From Ariolimax columbianus (Eukaryota; Mollusca; Gastropoda; Stylommatophora; Arionidae), in contig JAVGWX010000004.1 of the NCBI GenBank assembly GCA_036924085.1, positions 7,897,044 through 7,961,043 of the forward strand: a stretch of DNA of 64,000 nt, given 5' to 3'. The notes under the pieces are model-generated. The model was not told the origin of the DNA and did no database searches. It saw nothing but the letters and a program-made list of their open reading frames with translations. Below, piece by piece: positions 11,426-23,587 of this stretch. The translations under genes and the position numbers were made by a program. Position 1 is the stretch's first letter. The number at the start of each line of letters is the position of its first letter.

Positions 11426-13030
11426 ACTTTTGAACTTTTGAATATGTTGTTATTGACTTGGATTATATGTTTCGGTCTTGTTCATGTATATTCTCTTGCT
11501 CATAGTCTTAACATCTTCATAAAGTATACTAAGTTTAGGTTGAATCAGCATGCGAACTACCAGTCTGCCAGAATCGTTATTGCCAATAGTGTTACAATGA
11601 GAAGGAATCCAGTAAATCATAACCAAGGGGGACCGTTGATATAGTTTAAAGAGTGTTGCTTTTAATTCCTTAAGGTATGTACTTCATTGGCTCAACTGGT
11701 AGCAGCCCATTTTCACAGAACACTACACAAATGGTCTCATCTGACTATATAAGATTGAACACCGAACGCTATTCTTTTCACAATCAGAAAGGTTGAACAC
11801 TTTCCAATTGAAATCCGATAGCTGAGATCATTCAACATGCACATGCTGATGGCAGATTCTTGCACTTCATGAAATGTAATGTATTAATGTTTACACATTC
11901 CAGCAGCAAATACCATTTTAATAAATCAAGAACAATACAATCATCATGTGAAGTTAAATGTGTATGCCAATGCCTTAAGTCTTAGACGATATTCCTCTTG
12001 CAAAAAATGTTTACAATAACACAGACAAAACAATCACAATGAGGACGGTTGGGAAATAACAAAACCGATCCAAAAGATGAGAAATCAATAACGGATACAT
12101 TACAGTAGTATTGACACGCGTTTTAAAGGTCACCAAATGGAGGTGCAGGAAAAGGGGAGAACACTTGACAGATTAGAAAACATATATACATGGAACTCAG
12201 CAGACACGCTATAACTGTTTTTGAACATCGATTCTGCTCCTGGTAACGATGTTGTCTCCATACTTCATCTTCTCTTTATAAACACATGCTTAATGATTGA
12301 CGCGTTGATCAGTAACACGCCCACCTGCCGGCGGCTTTAAAGGCAGCAGCACTCTATCCAAGCATCCCAGGCATACAGCCACCTTTCAATGTCACACCAG
12401 AATATGTGAATGATTTCTATTTCAACGCACATTGTTTTTCCTCATCTTGTGTTAGATCGGTGTCTATTGCGCCTTCCCGTTACTGTGTATCGAATGATTG
12501 TTCCGGTGATCGTCTCATGTTCTTATCTTAGGGCACGGACGATCTTATAATGACAGAACACCAAGACAGTCATTGCCTGCATGTCTTATTTGTTTCTCTG
12601 AGTAAGTCAATCTGGATGTTTGTGATGTTCGATCAGAACATTCTGACTGAGTTGATGGTTTCTGACCAGAACATCCTGAGAAGAAAATGGTGCACGTTAA
12701 TGTTATTATGTTCATTCACGTGATGCTGGCATCTCTCATGTAGACGAATCCCACGCACGCGACCCAGCCCTCCCATCAGTCAGACAAACCCAAATGCAGC
12801 CACCAACACACCGACACCACCACACCCATACTCACACACCCAACTCACCCTCACACACATGTACACACGGGCACGCGCAAATACACACACACGCATCCAA
12901 TTAACCAATCATATATGTATACTTGTTGACACGTAGAAATCTCATTAGACATTGAACCAGAAAATATCGCCTCTACGAGCAATGCCACTTTGCCTGAGGT
13001 GTGTATAACTGCTCAGGTTCATCTCTCGCG
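11426..13030. other. Non-coding DNA with a CA-rich low-complexity stretch at 12755-12900
   Basis: No gene or transposon was recognised. About 12755-12900 is strongly biased to C and A (ACACAC, CCACCAACACAC). The rest is AT-rich. Confidence 0.4.
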
Positions 13031-14200
13031 AGCATCCATCAGTAGTAAGTCAATGTTGAAGTGGACAAATGTCCCTGATTGCGTTTCTCCAACGTGGCAA
13101 TGTCCTGGCGGAAATGTTGACCGTGCTCTCTAACCGTGAAAATGATTTTCGAGCAGAAATTCAAAAAGGAATGGAGAAAGTTGATCTTTCAGCACATATT
13201 TAAATAATGTTTATGATAATTATAGAACTTACCCTCTTGTAATGTCTACCTCAGTTATCTGGCCTGCCACTATCGAGAAGTTGTTTGAGAAGTTGTCCTA
13301 AGCATTTGTTTGCATCACCATCAAACAGTTTGTCTGTCATCTTATATCTTACGATTTGGCGGAACTGAGAACCGAGGAAAACTGCATTTCAAGTGTGTCC
13401 ATCAACATCTGGAAAAGTGATACGTTACGGTATTTGGCTTTAGAGAAGCTTATCATCGCACCGAGGTTTCTGTGTTGAGGAAGTAGAAGGATTTGCTGAA
13501 TTTCTGTGTTAGGAAGTTGAAGGATTTGCTGAGTTTCTGACAGTAGTAGTTGCTGCACATTTTTCTCTCTGACAATCATATTATTTTGGTTATGCCAGTT
13601 TCTATGCCCCTATTGCAAAGTGGTTTTCGGATGTAATTTAAATAAGAAACAGTCAGTACGTAATGCATCCCAGCTACTAATCTATAAAAAAAAAGCCACG
13701 GTCTTCAGATCGTAGATTAATATCCCAACCTTGTTTAATGCATTGGAGACAGCTGACAATTTTTTTTCTTCCCGTTTTTGGTATATTTCTTTCATCTATA
13801 CGAAATGTCTGATGTGTATATCTACATTTCTGAATGAAGGAGACAATCTACTTGGAATCATGGGATTCAAACAGGCATGTTGCCAGGTAGACGAAAGCTG
13901 TCGACTATCCCACAGTGCCTTCCTTTGATAAAGATGGCGAGCCAAATCGTGCAGTTTTTCTTTGGTGAGAATTTGGGATACAAATAAGCAGCCCCAGCAG
14001 GTACACTGATTATTCATCAACGAAAGTCTGTGAATTACGGGGACTCGGGTCGGTCGTCGTAGTGGGGATAGATGGGTAATTTAATGGTTCGTGAATTCCT
14101 TCAATGGGTGGAACGTGTCGGAGAGCATTTGGCATATTGAAGAAAGCAGGTCCACTTCTTTTCCCTGTGATGCCTGTAGAAATGGATCAAACAAGAGAAT
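13030..14200 (-). mobile_element. Degenerate repeat-derived ORF of a widespread invertebrate family (class uncertain)
   Basis: Read on the minus strand, about 13150-13050 encodes EHGQHFRQDIATLEKRNQG, and about 14150-14050 encodes FFNMPNALRHVPPI and then, after frameshifts, QILTKEKLHDLARHLYQRKA. These three blocks occur in this order in a large repeated ORF family found in many invertebrate genomes. I recall the motif style (an EHGERFHQDI-like core) but cannot name its transposon class. Reading frames are broken many times. It could also be a decayed single-copy gene. Confidence 0.35.
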
Positions 14201-14479
14201 AAACGTTCTTTGATGTTTTTTTTACTCTCTCCAGATCGTAGAAATAACAGATGTCAACGACATTTGTTTACGATTTTCAACCACGTTGGAAGATTTATTG
14301 CACTCATACTGTTGCAAATATGTGTGGCCTGCGCTTAATCCTTGTCCTCAATCTTATATTCGAAATAAAGAATGCATGCGGCTTTTTACTATCGGAGTGA
14401 TGGATATTTCCTTTCTTACCAATGTAACTATCGGGAAATGTTATCTGTACTATTAACACATTTACACGTCATCAATAAT

Positions 14480-15093
14480 ATTGGTTTTTAAATGAAGGGG
14501 TTGATGTTGTTCCCATTACACAAAAACTAAGGTTATAGTAGTGACTGTAATAACTGTCGAGGCGTTTCTCTACTCCGTGTTGTAGGCAACGTCTTCGCTA
14601 GAGTAATCTTACTAATGCTACATACATTGGCTAAGAGTGTATCCGAAGTCACAGTGTAGATTTAGGTATGGAAGATAAACGATCGACTAGATTTCTTCTC
14701 TTCGACAACTTCAGGAAAAGTCTCCTGGGCAGAACCGATCTTTTCATGTCGAATTTATTGACCTGAGACATGCATTTTATTTAGTTAGTAGTGATGGTCT
14801 CTTCAATATCATCTCTAGAACAAGTTGCCCAATCAAACAGATACGATTATTAATATGGTTTCAAGAGGGAAGGACAGGAACATCTCAATTTTTAAAGAAT
14901 GTCACAACCAAAGTATATTCAAAGTAGTGTCGTCTGGAACCTACACTGTTCGGGATCTTCTTGGATGTGTTACTGTAACATGTATCTAGAAACGCAAATG
15001 AAGAAATATGCCTGCACACTAGGTCGGTTAGTAGGCTGTTTAATCTTGCAAGGTTAAAGACCAAATCTAAGGTCAGAGGAATTGCCATTAGGT
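14480..15093 (+). mobile_element. Old LINE, RT part, left of the nested insertion
   Basis: Degenerate plus-strand RT of an EN-RT LINE. It has NCRGVSLLRVVGNVFARVIL, then a fingers/palm segment (QLQEKSPGQNRSFHVEFIDL), then FNLARL and RGIAIRYFLF just before the FADD catalytic box. At that point the frame is interrupted by a younger LINE. The catalytic box resumes at 17741. Stops and frameshifts show it is dead. Confidence 0.7.
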
Positions 15094-15108
15094 ACTTCCT
15101 ATTCACTG
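15094..15108. repeat. Target-site duplication, left copy (15 bp)
   Basis: ACTTCCTATTCACTG. The right copy at 17726-17740 is ACTTCCTATTCGCTG, 14 of 15 identical. The two flank the nested LINE. Confidence 0.85.
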
Positions 15109-17725
15109 TCGACTTCCTCCTCAGTAATGACTTCATCCAGCTCCAGGTTCAGTTCTACCTGTGGCATTCGCCGGATGGCCTCTTCATTTATAGACGATGG
15201 GTGGTTTAGTATTTTGCAGAAGTGGTCTACCCATCTGTCTAGAATCTGAACCTTATCTGTCAGCAGTATCCCATCCGCACTGTGAACTGGAGTATTACTA
15301 GAGGGCTGCGGGCCGTAGAGAGCTTTCAGTGCCTCGTAAAACCGTTTGGTGTCATGACGCTCGGCGAACATCTCAATTTCGTCAGCTCTTTTGCTGAGCC
15401 AGGAGTCTTGCATCTCTCTAAGCCTGGTCTGGAAAGGTATTCCCTGTGCGCTTCATGTTTTGCATCGATAATTCCCTGTATTTCCAGATCGTTCTCATCA
15501 AACCAGTCCTTGTGCTTGCGCGTGAGTGGGCCAATGTGTTTAACAGCTGTATCGTAGAGTGTGTTTCTCAATGATGCCCAGTTCTCTTCGATGTCGTTCT
15601 TTTCAAAACGAAGCTCAGATAGTCTGTCATCAAGCCGTTCCTTCAAGCCTCCTCTCGTGGGTTCGTATTTCAGCTGAGAGACATTTAGCCTCCTCGGTGG
15701 TTTCTTTCCCTGCGGGCGCATTTTTGGATGGAGCTTGAAGTTTAGCAAGTCGATGGTCGGTTCAACATTCTGCACCACACATACTCTTCGTTACCATAGC
15801 ATCCGCTCGATCCCTACGTCTGATAATAATGTAGTCAATGAGGTGCCAGTGACGGGACCTTTGGTGCATCCATGTGGTTCTATTTAGGACGGGATGTCGG
15901 AAAGCTGTGTTTGTAATGAGTAGTTCATTTGCGGCACATGTCCTCAGAATGAGCAGTCCGTTACTATTGCATTTTCTGATATCATGTCTGTCAATGGCCC
16001 CCTCCCAGGCTGTTTGGTCTGGCAATCAGTTCAATATCTATAGGAAAAGCTCCAGGAGCTGATGCAATACCAGCAGATGTATATAAGACATCTGGCCCAT
16101 CCCTCACCAGAAGGATCACTGAACTCTTCTGTCACATATGGGCTGAAGGAAAAATTCCGCAGGAGCTAAAGGACGCCTCAATCGTTCACCTGTACAAAAG
16201 AAAAGGCAACCGTCAGGAATGCGACAACCATCGTGGAATATCGCTACTCTCCGTAGCGGGCAAGATCCTAGCTCGCTTACTGCTAAACAGGCTCAACAAA
16301 CACCTTGAACAAAGCCACCACCTCCCAGAAAGCCAATGTGGATTCAGAGCCGGAAGAGGAACAGTGGACATGATTTTTGCCGCTCGTCAAGTACAAGATA
16401 AGTGTCGAGAACAAAATCAGACCTGGTACACCACATTTATTGATTTGACAAAGCCATTTGATACAGTTAACAGAGTAGGGCTGTGGATGATAGTGTCTAA
16501 TTTTGGCTGCCCCAAAAAGTTCATAACAATGGTAAAACAGCTACACGAAGGCATGTGTGCTCGTGTACTGGAGAGTGGTGCAATCTCTAACGTTTCTAGT
16601 ATCAAACGCAGTAAAACAAGGATGTGTACTCGCCCCGACTTTGTTCAGCATGATGTTCGCGGCCACGATGACAGACGCCTTCAGATCATTGGAGCTTGGA
16701 ATATCCTTAAAGTACCGCACATATGGCCAATTACTCAATTCCAGAAGAATGAAGGCCAAAACCAAAGTGGCTTGCGACATAATCAGGGAACTTGTATTTG
16801 CTGACGACTGCGCTCTAATGAGCAACTCAGAACTGAACTTGCAGGTTGGAATGGACCAGTTCTCTGCCGCATGCAACAATTTTGGCCTGACCCTAAATAC
16901 CAAAAAACATAGGTCATGTACCAACCAGCACCAGGCATGCCGTACATAAAACCAGAGACCACAGTAAGCGATCAGACGTTGAATAGCGTAGACAAATTCA
17001 CAGATCTGGGCAGCACGCTGTCGAGATATGTCAGCCTAGACGATGAGGTGGCAAGCAGAATAGCAAAGGCCAGCACAGCCTTTGGTAGAATGCACTTGAT
17101 GGTCTGGGCACGTCGTGGCATCAGCGTCAAGACCAAACTCAAAGTCTACCGTGCAACCATCATTCCAACCCTACTATACGCTTGCGAAAGCTGGACTGTA
17201 TACCCTGGACATGCAAGGAGGTTAAACCACTTCCACACAGGTTGCCTGAGGCGAATATTCCACATCCGATGGCAAGATCGTGTCACTGACATCGAGGTTC
17301 TCTCGAGGGCTAACATGCCCAGCATCCATGCACTGCTAGAAATAGCACGACTAGGATGGGCCGGACACCTCGTCCGTATGTTAGTTTTAAAGACGGTCTG
17401 AAAGACTCACTTAAAACTTGCCAGATAGACATCGACACCTGGGAATGTCTTGCGCAAAACAGATCTGACTGGAGAAGCGCAGTCAAATCGAGTGTAGCTG
17501 CCGGTGAAGACGACCGTGTTGTGAAAGCCCAGAGCAGACGCGAGACGCGGAAATCCCGAACAGCGGGAACACCATCCCCTTCTACAATCCTCGTGTGCCC
17601 GATATGTAGCAAATGTTTTCGTGCTCGCATTGGCCTGTTCAGCCACATGCGCACCCACACCCAACAGGGAAATCTGTGACAAGGATGATGTCGGCGGTCC
17701 TCATCGACAACGATGGACAGCTATA
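15109..17725 (+). mobile_element. Nested LINE with 5' inversion (twin-priming structure)
   Basis: A 5'-truncated EN-RT LINE inserted into the RT of an older LINE. Its 5' part is inverted. Reading the minus strand from about 16020 down to 15109 gives the endonuclease C-terminus (RKCNSNGLLILRTCA, RHWHLIDYIIIRRRDR) and then the linker ending EVITEEEVD. From about 16021 the plus strand resumes at the next codons with SISIGKAPGADAIPADVYK and runs through the RT. The palm has FIDLTKPFDTVNR, VKQGCVLAPTLF and LVFADDCALM. The C-terminal domain has a C2H2 finger, CPICSKCFRARIGLFSHMRTH with its HMRTH end near 17660. Frameshifts separate RT segments. A 15-bp target-site duplication flanks the whole insertion. 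Confidence 0.85.
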
Positions 17726-17740
17726 ACTTCCTATTCGCTG
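17726..17740. repeat. Target-site duplication, right copy (15 bp)
   Basis: ACTTCCTATTCGCTG, matching 15094-15108 with one mismatch. It is also the start of the host LINE's LFADDAA codons. Confidence 0.85.
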
Positions 17741-18545
17741 ATGATGCTGCAATTGTAACACACAGGCAGTTGGAACTTCAGATGTTTATGTATCGCTTAA
17801 CGCAGGCGTACATAGGCTTTGGTCTCACAATAAGTCTCAACAAAACGAATGTTCGGGAATAGGAAGTAGAGACCACTCCAAGTAGCATCATCGCTACCTT
17901 TTAACTGGCAACTGCATATCCATTCACAAACCTGGGGTCCTTCATTAACGATATTCTCTCTCTAGACCCAGAAATGGATAGTCGCATTGGCATATGTTCT
18001 GATACATGATAAATTTGTTTGCCTCACAACGCGCGTTTGGAAAAACAAGAAACTGACATTTACAGCTAGGCTTTATTGTACAGTGCATGTGTCGTCAGCA
18101 CTTTTCTCTCTGGCAAGGAGACTTTGACAACTAATGCTAAACAAGAGAACATAATTCTTAGGCGCCTGCCATCCATTCTCTGATTTACAAACAGGGACAG
18201 AGTGAAAAATGCTGAGGTTTTCTTTTGCACCGGTCTCCCAATCATGCACACTATTCTTTGACGGCAACGACTAAGATGACATGGTCATGTATGTCATATG
18301 GAAGATGGTCGCATTTCCAAAAGGATTTCATATTGACAGTAGACGGATTGCAAAAGAACAGTTGGCCGACCACAGTTGAGGTTTAAAGATGTGTGAGCAT
18401 GATTATAAGGTTCTGGACATAGGTCTGATATCCTGGGATGAGTAATCTACAGATCGATAAAGTTGGATATGTACAGTGAATGGCAAACAAACGCTTGGTG
18501 ACGATAAGTCTCGAATCACAAAGACATGAAGACAACGCTGCAGAG
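17741..18545 (+). mobile_element. Old LINE, RT C-terminal part, right of the nested insertion
   Basis: Continues the host LINE of 14480-15093: the catalytic box ADDAAIVTHRQLELQ, then FGLTISLNKTNV, and near 18240-18390 the post-RT signature (HGHVCHMEDGRISKRI, RTVGRPQLRFKDV). The frame is broken several times. The element fades at about 18545 in an A-rich stretch. Confidence 0.7.
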
Positions 18546-18608
18546 AGAATAAAAACAAAAGAAAAGTATGCATGTGTTTGTTTATCGTTGCAAATTACAT
18601 ATTTATAT

Positions 18609-18808
18609 AGTCAGTCATGACTGAAAAGGGGCTAATATAGGCAGTCATGACTGAAAAAGGGCTAATTATAGTCAGTCGTGACTGAAAAGGGTTACTATAG
18701 TCAGTCAAGACTGAAAAGGGCTACTATAGTCAGTCATGAATGAAAAAGGGGCCACTATATCCAGTCATCACTGAAAAGGAGCTACTATAGTCAGTCATGA
18801 CTGAAAAG
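18609..18808. repeat. 30-bp tandem repeat with an internal palindrome (7 units)
   Basis: Seven adjacent units of 29-31 bases built on AGTCAGTCATGACTGAAAAG followed by a GGG-CTA-TAT linker. The 12-bp palindrome CAGTCATGACTG is perfect in three units and mutated at one or two positions in the others. The array sits between the end of the old LINE and the start of tandem unit 1. Confidence 0.85.
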
Positions 18809-19597
18809 TACTACTACTACTTATGTTCTACTTCCAACACGGAGGGAAACTGAAGACGCTGAGACTGACTTACTGACCAAACGATAATTCGCTATCAATT
18901 TACAAATGCAAAACTGGAGTCAGCGAACGGATCTCTGAAAGGTTGACGCGACTCCATTGCATCATAATACAGTATCGTCAAAGATGGTGTGTGTATAGTG
19001 ACTTGAATTTCGACGCAAACTGAAGACAGAAATACAGCATTGCTAACAGGTTACCCATGACCTCAATGCGGATTGATTTGTTTAAACATAAAAGTATGGG
19101 AATCTACAATACAAGAGCCAAACGTCAAAATGTGCTGTCATGTTTGTTTTCAGGACCAGGGCCACTGCCGTATTTTTAAATCCAAGTCATAGCGTGTGCT
19201 ATCCTGTTTGGCTCCACGTTTTGGTGAGACATATTTATCATTTTATAACTTGATAGTTTCAAAAGCCCGTGACAATAGTGCTTGTCATATAACTTGATGT
19301 CTCCAGATGTTCCAGAACTACAGAATGGAAGACGTGAAGCTTGAACATACTATAAACGATCCCAAAACAATTTAAAGCATACGTATTATCCATGTCCTCT
19401 GGACATTTTTATTTTGTTGAACTGAAGTTGCTTATTTTTTTGCGACCATGTGTTTTCGTCCTTGTAGAATTTATTACAAGTGACGACTATGAACACATAA
19501 TAACAACGTAAAACTAATTGTAAAATTAACAAGTCTCTTTGCTTTTACTAACGTTTCTATATCTAACAGTGTTAATAGAATAATCATCTTCAAACAG

Positions 19598-19723
19598 AAT
19601 GTAATGTGAGCACGTTCGGAGCAGGCTGTCAACAGAGATGCCCTATAAATTGTGCCGCCGGATGTAATAACGAAGACGGGACGTGTACGTGTAAAGGTCA
19701 CTTTGCTGGAACCACGTGCATGG
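19598..19723 (+). CDS. EGF-like exon a1
   Basis: Exon of 126 bases, 42 codons, with acceptor ...CAAACAG and donor GTAAAT, phase 1-1. It encodes one EGF-like repeat: [19 protein letters not shown], then the [19 protein letters not shown] block, an eight-cysteine layout like MEGF/SREC-type laminin-EGF repeats. It is extracellular by family knowledge. Its duplicate a2 at 34663-34788 has the same length, phase and cysteines but differs at 19 of 42 residues, while the upstream intron is about 87% identical by hand count. There is no stop, and the splice sites are good. The exon lies 10.5 kb downstream of the first EGF exon on the same strand. Confidence 0.85.
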
Positions 19724-19789
19724 GTAAATATATATCACCTATTGTTGATAAACACATTATTCTACTATGTGTAAATCAAATTATACCTA

Positions 19790-20515
<726 letters not shown>

Positions 20516-21199
20516 TGAAATGAGCAACATAATTACGCAAACACAACATTTCGTCTATGTGGAGTCAAATGCCACAGAAACCTTAACACTTTAACTTTTC
20601 ACTACCAATACACAGACAGAAAATGCAGCTATTAAATTTGACATATTATTAAAAATAGTGTGGGGCCATAATGAATTAACCATGGCAACTAAAACTTACA
20701 CATATTGGCTTTGCGTGCTTAAGCAAGCTACATTGTGGTTTCGTGGCATACTTGCATATTCGAGAAACAGGAAACATATTTCACTTTCGTTGTCGACGCA
20801 AAATAAGACAATTCAAGTGACGGGTGTCAAATTACCAATACGATCGCATGCGATTGAAACAAGCAGAATGTTATAGGCACATTATATAGGAGAATACTAA
20901 TGTAAATGAGACATATAAGAATAATATAAAATAATTCCGTTCTGAAAATCTGTTCTTCGGTGAACTTTGTCTGTGGAAGAGCCTTGTAGGTAGCGGAAAT
21001 GTAAAGATGCAATGATTTGTATAAGACAACAATGAATAACTTTTCCTTAGACTTTTAATGGTAGGAGGAAATTGCTGTGAAAGGAGTAACTTGAAAAGCC
21101 GCGGTATATAGAGGTGTAGAGACTTTCTAGATAACGCAATACTCTTATTGGAAAGCAAGCAATAAAAGGGCAAAAGTCAGTGAAACCATATTTCCAAAG
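20516..21199. other. Intronic DNA shared with unit 2
   Basis: No exon recognised. From about 20700 it aligns with 35430-35930 in unit 2, with interspersed substitutions and indels. Confidence 0.5.
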
Positions 21200-21550
21200 A
21201 CTCACTTGCTGTGGTTGTTGTTGTTTGTGAATGCCCATAATGAGTAGGTTTACTATTTTGTTTGCCCTCAAAAATGACATTAGGTGGCGGGTTTCAGTTA
21301 ATTACCTCGTTTCCCGAGTGTGAATGTGAAGGTGGATAGGGGTTTTCCAGGCGGTTGTGCTACGCTTGGCTTCATCTGAGTGTCGCTCATTACTATAGCA
21401 CGATGTCGATCTCTCACTACTGTTCCCAGGCTGCCATGAAAATACCCGTTTTTGTAAGAACGGCTTCGAGGAAGCCGTAGATTATTGTTTTGGCCAGTAT
21501 ATTTTGCCTGGCTCTGACCCTGATCAGTATGGTGTGCCTGACTAGACATT
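21200..21550 (-). repeat. Interspersed repeat with (AAC)n tail, copy 2
   Basis: Minus-strand relative of 11080-11425: CTAGTCAGGCACACCAT at its start, GGCAGCCTGGG in the middle, CCCGCCACC and ATTATGGGCATTC near the end, then CAACAACAAC. The 83-codon minus frame inside it is not conserved in the unit 2 copy and is not called as a gene. Confidence 0.6.
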
Positions 21551-21779
21551 AGTCTCCCTTTCCAATCACTGTGGTAAAGTGTGCCTGTCTGAAGTATGCA
21601 AGATCAGCTATACAGGCAGACTTAGGCACGCTATTTCTGTCTACGTCTTTCTATCTATATATGCCTGCATGTCTACCTGACTGGTTGTCTGTGTGTGTGT
21701 ATCGGTATGTCTGTGTGACTGCCTGCCTGTATATTTGACTTTTTACCAGACAATATTCGTGCCTAAATGTGAATCATTA

Positions 21780-22700
21780 TCGATAAATATACAAGGTGCG
21801 TTCAAGTCAAACTACGACGTTTAAAAAAAAAATGTTTAAAAATGTGTTGAAGTAGTAATCATGCTATTTATGTGTTGATTTAATCTCTGCACGTCTTTGC
21901 ACTTATCCTACCGTTTAAGTAATGATTTAAAAGCTACAAGGGAGAAACATTTTGTTAGTATATCTGAACTAATCCATGACAGCCTGTGCCACTACGTTCA
22001 TCTGTTTCAAAATGATTACCTCCCAGGCACAGTTTTAGGGGTAAAACAGGTGAAATACATTTGCAGTGAGGTTTAGGCTGTAAATTGGATGTGGCAATTC
22101 ATTCATGATGAATTACTGCACATCAGTCCAAAAGCAGACGGACTGTTCACCACAGGGTAGAAATTAACATGAATGATAAAAGTGTGTCACAGATAACACT
22201 CGTAGGCACAATTTTCCGACATGTAGATGTTGGTGATTGCGAATGCTTCCACTGCTTGAATGCTCGTTGCAATTCAGGAGTAAAATGATGCACCAATATT
22301 TCGTGACACGAAATGAAGCGATCCAAAAAAGTTTTGCTCATGCATTTCTAAAAGATCATTCATTTCAGTGCAGATTTGAACTGTTCTGTGCCGGTCAAAA
22401 GCTGAAAGCTTTCCTGCCAAACAACGTGCACTAACCTTCCCAAAATGCAAATGTTCATCAATAATCGTGTCTACCGCAGCCAGAAAAAGAGATGCCTCTT
22501 GTGCAATTGGGAGACAGGCAATGCTTCAATTTTCTAGGCTCAGGCGTTCCACGATATGGATATTCACAGACACGACTGTGATGTGTTGAGATCCACCACG
22601 AACGAGATCATTACTCACGAATGTATGCCTTCCTCTAAAACGTGTAAACCATTTAAATGTCTTGTTCGAATACCTTAAGTTGTAACGCTCCTACAAGCAA
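21780..22700 (-). mobile_element. Mariner-family transposon, degenerate
   Basis: The minus strand carries a decayed mariner transposase: NICILGRLVHVVWQESFQLL, then after a frameshift FISCHEILVHHFTPELQRAF, aligning with the mariner blocks around the second catalytic D (the family's DETWVHHYxPE), and QWKHSQSPTSTCRKIVPT, the usual WKHPxSP stretch. A likely terminal sequence, ATACAAGGTGCGTTCAAGTC, lies at about 21790. Frameshifts and stops abound. In unit 2 only the terminal 130 bases remain (36525-36660). Confidence 0.65.
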
Positions 22701-23580
22701 TGATTAGTGAAAGAAAGCAATCAGCTAAAGTAAAAGCAGCAAAGCTCGAGGGTCATCTGTTTTTCCTGCTGACGTCTACACATCCTGTTTTTAATGCTGA
22801 CAATCATGTTCTTTTAAGTTTTGGAGTACAGCCAGATACATCAAACATAAAAGATGCGTCCATTGTCCACTTGTACAAACGAAAGAGTAACCAGTGTTGG
22901 TGTGGTTTTCTAACTGGTCGTGTGAGGATCGATATGAAGTATGCAGCATGTTGACTCCATGAGAAATGTTATGAACATAGTTGTGACCTGTGCAGTTTTT
23001 GCCGACCTGACAAAAGTAGTTGACACCATCAACAGGGAAGGGCTCTGACATGTCATGATGCACTTTGGTTTTCCCGGCAGAATGATTACAGATGTCTGAC
23101 AGTTTCATTACGACATGATGGCTAAACTACTAAATGAAGGAGAATTGTATATAGGCTTTTTAGTTAAGAACGGGACCGGTTGAGGTCGTGTCCTGACACC
23201 GACATTCTTAACATGGTATATATATATATACATATATATCAGGTACTGGACGTAAAGTCAGCTGTTCAATCCATGACCGCTGAAGTATAACACCAATTTG
23301 AATGACGCTATCATCTTGGATCTCCTGTTGATGTTGACATTAACACCTCCTCTACCAAGATGTGCAGTCCACCATGACTGAGTTTCCGGCTGCATGCATC
23401 AACACTAGGAGAACTGATCAACTCTTCAACTTTTACTTACCTAGGCAAAACGGTGAATAGAGGAGAGAATATATATGTGCAGGTCAACAACGATTGCAAA
23501 CGCAATATATTGGTATTAAAGGCTATACAGGGATGACTGGAGCAATCATTGCGTCAGTGTTACTGCTAAGACAGACATTT
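22700..23580 (+). mobile_element. LINE RT remnant
   Basis: Plus-strand fragments of an EN-RT LINE: DASIVHLYKRKSNQ (about 22855), ADLTKVVDTINREGL (about 23000) with a stop after it, and HFGFPGRMITDV. Downstream, about 23260-23580 resembles the thumb region (TYLGKTVNRGENI). An (AT)n run splits it at 23215. Unit 2 keeps a shorter version at 36661-37190. Confidence 0.55.
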
Positions 23581-23587
23581 ATCGTTG

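Noticed and set aside
21298..21549. 83-codon minus-strand frame as a gene
   Set aside because: Falls inside the (AAC)n-tailed repeat and is not open in the unit 2 copy.
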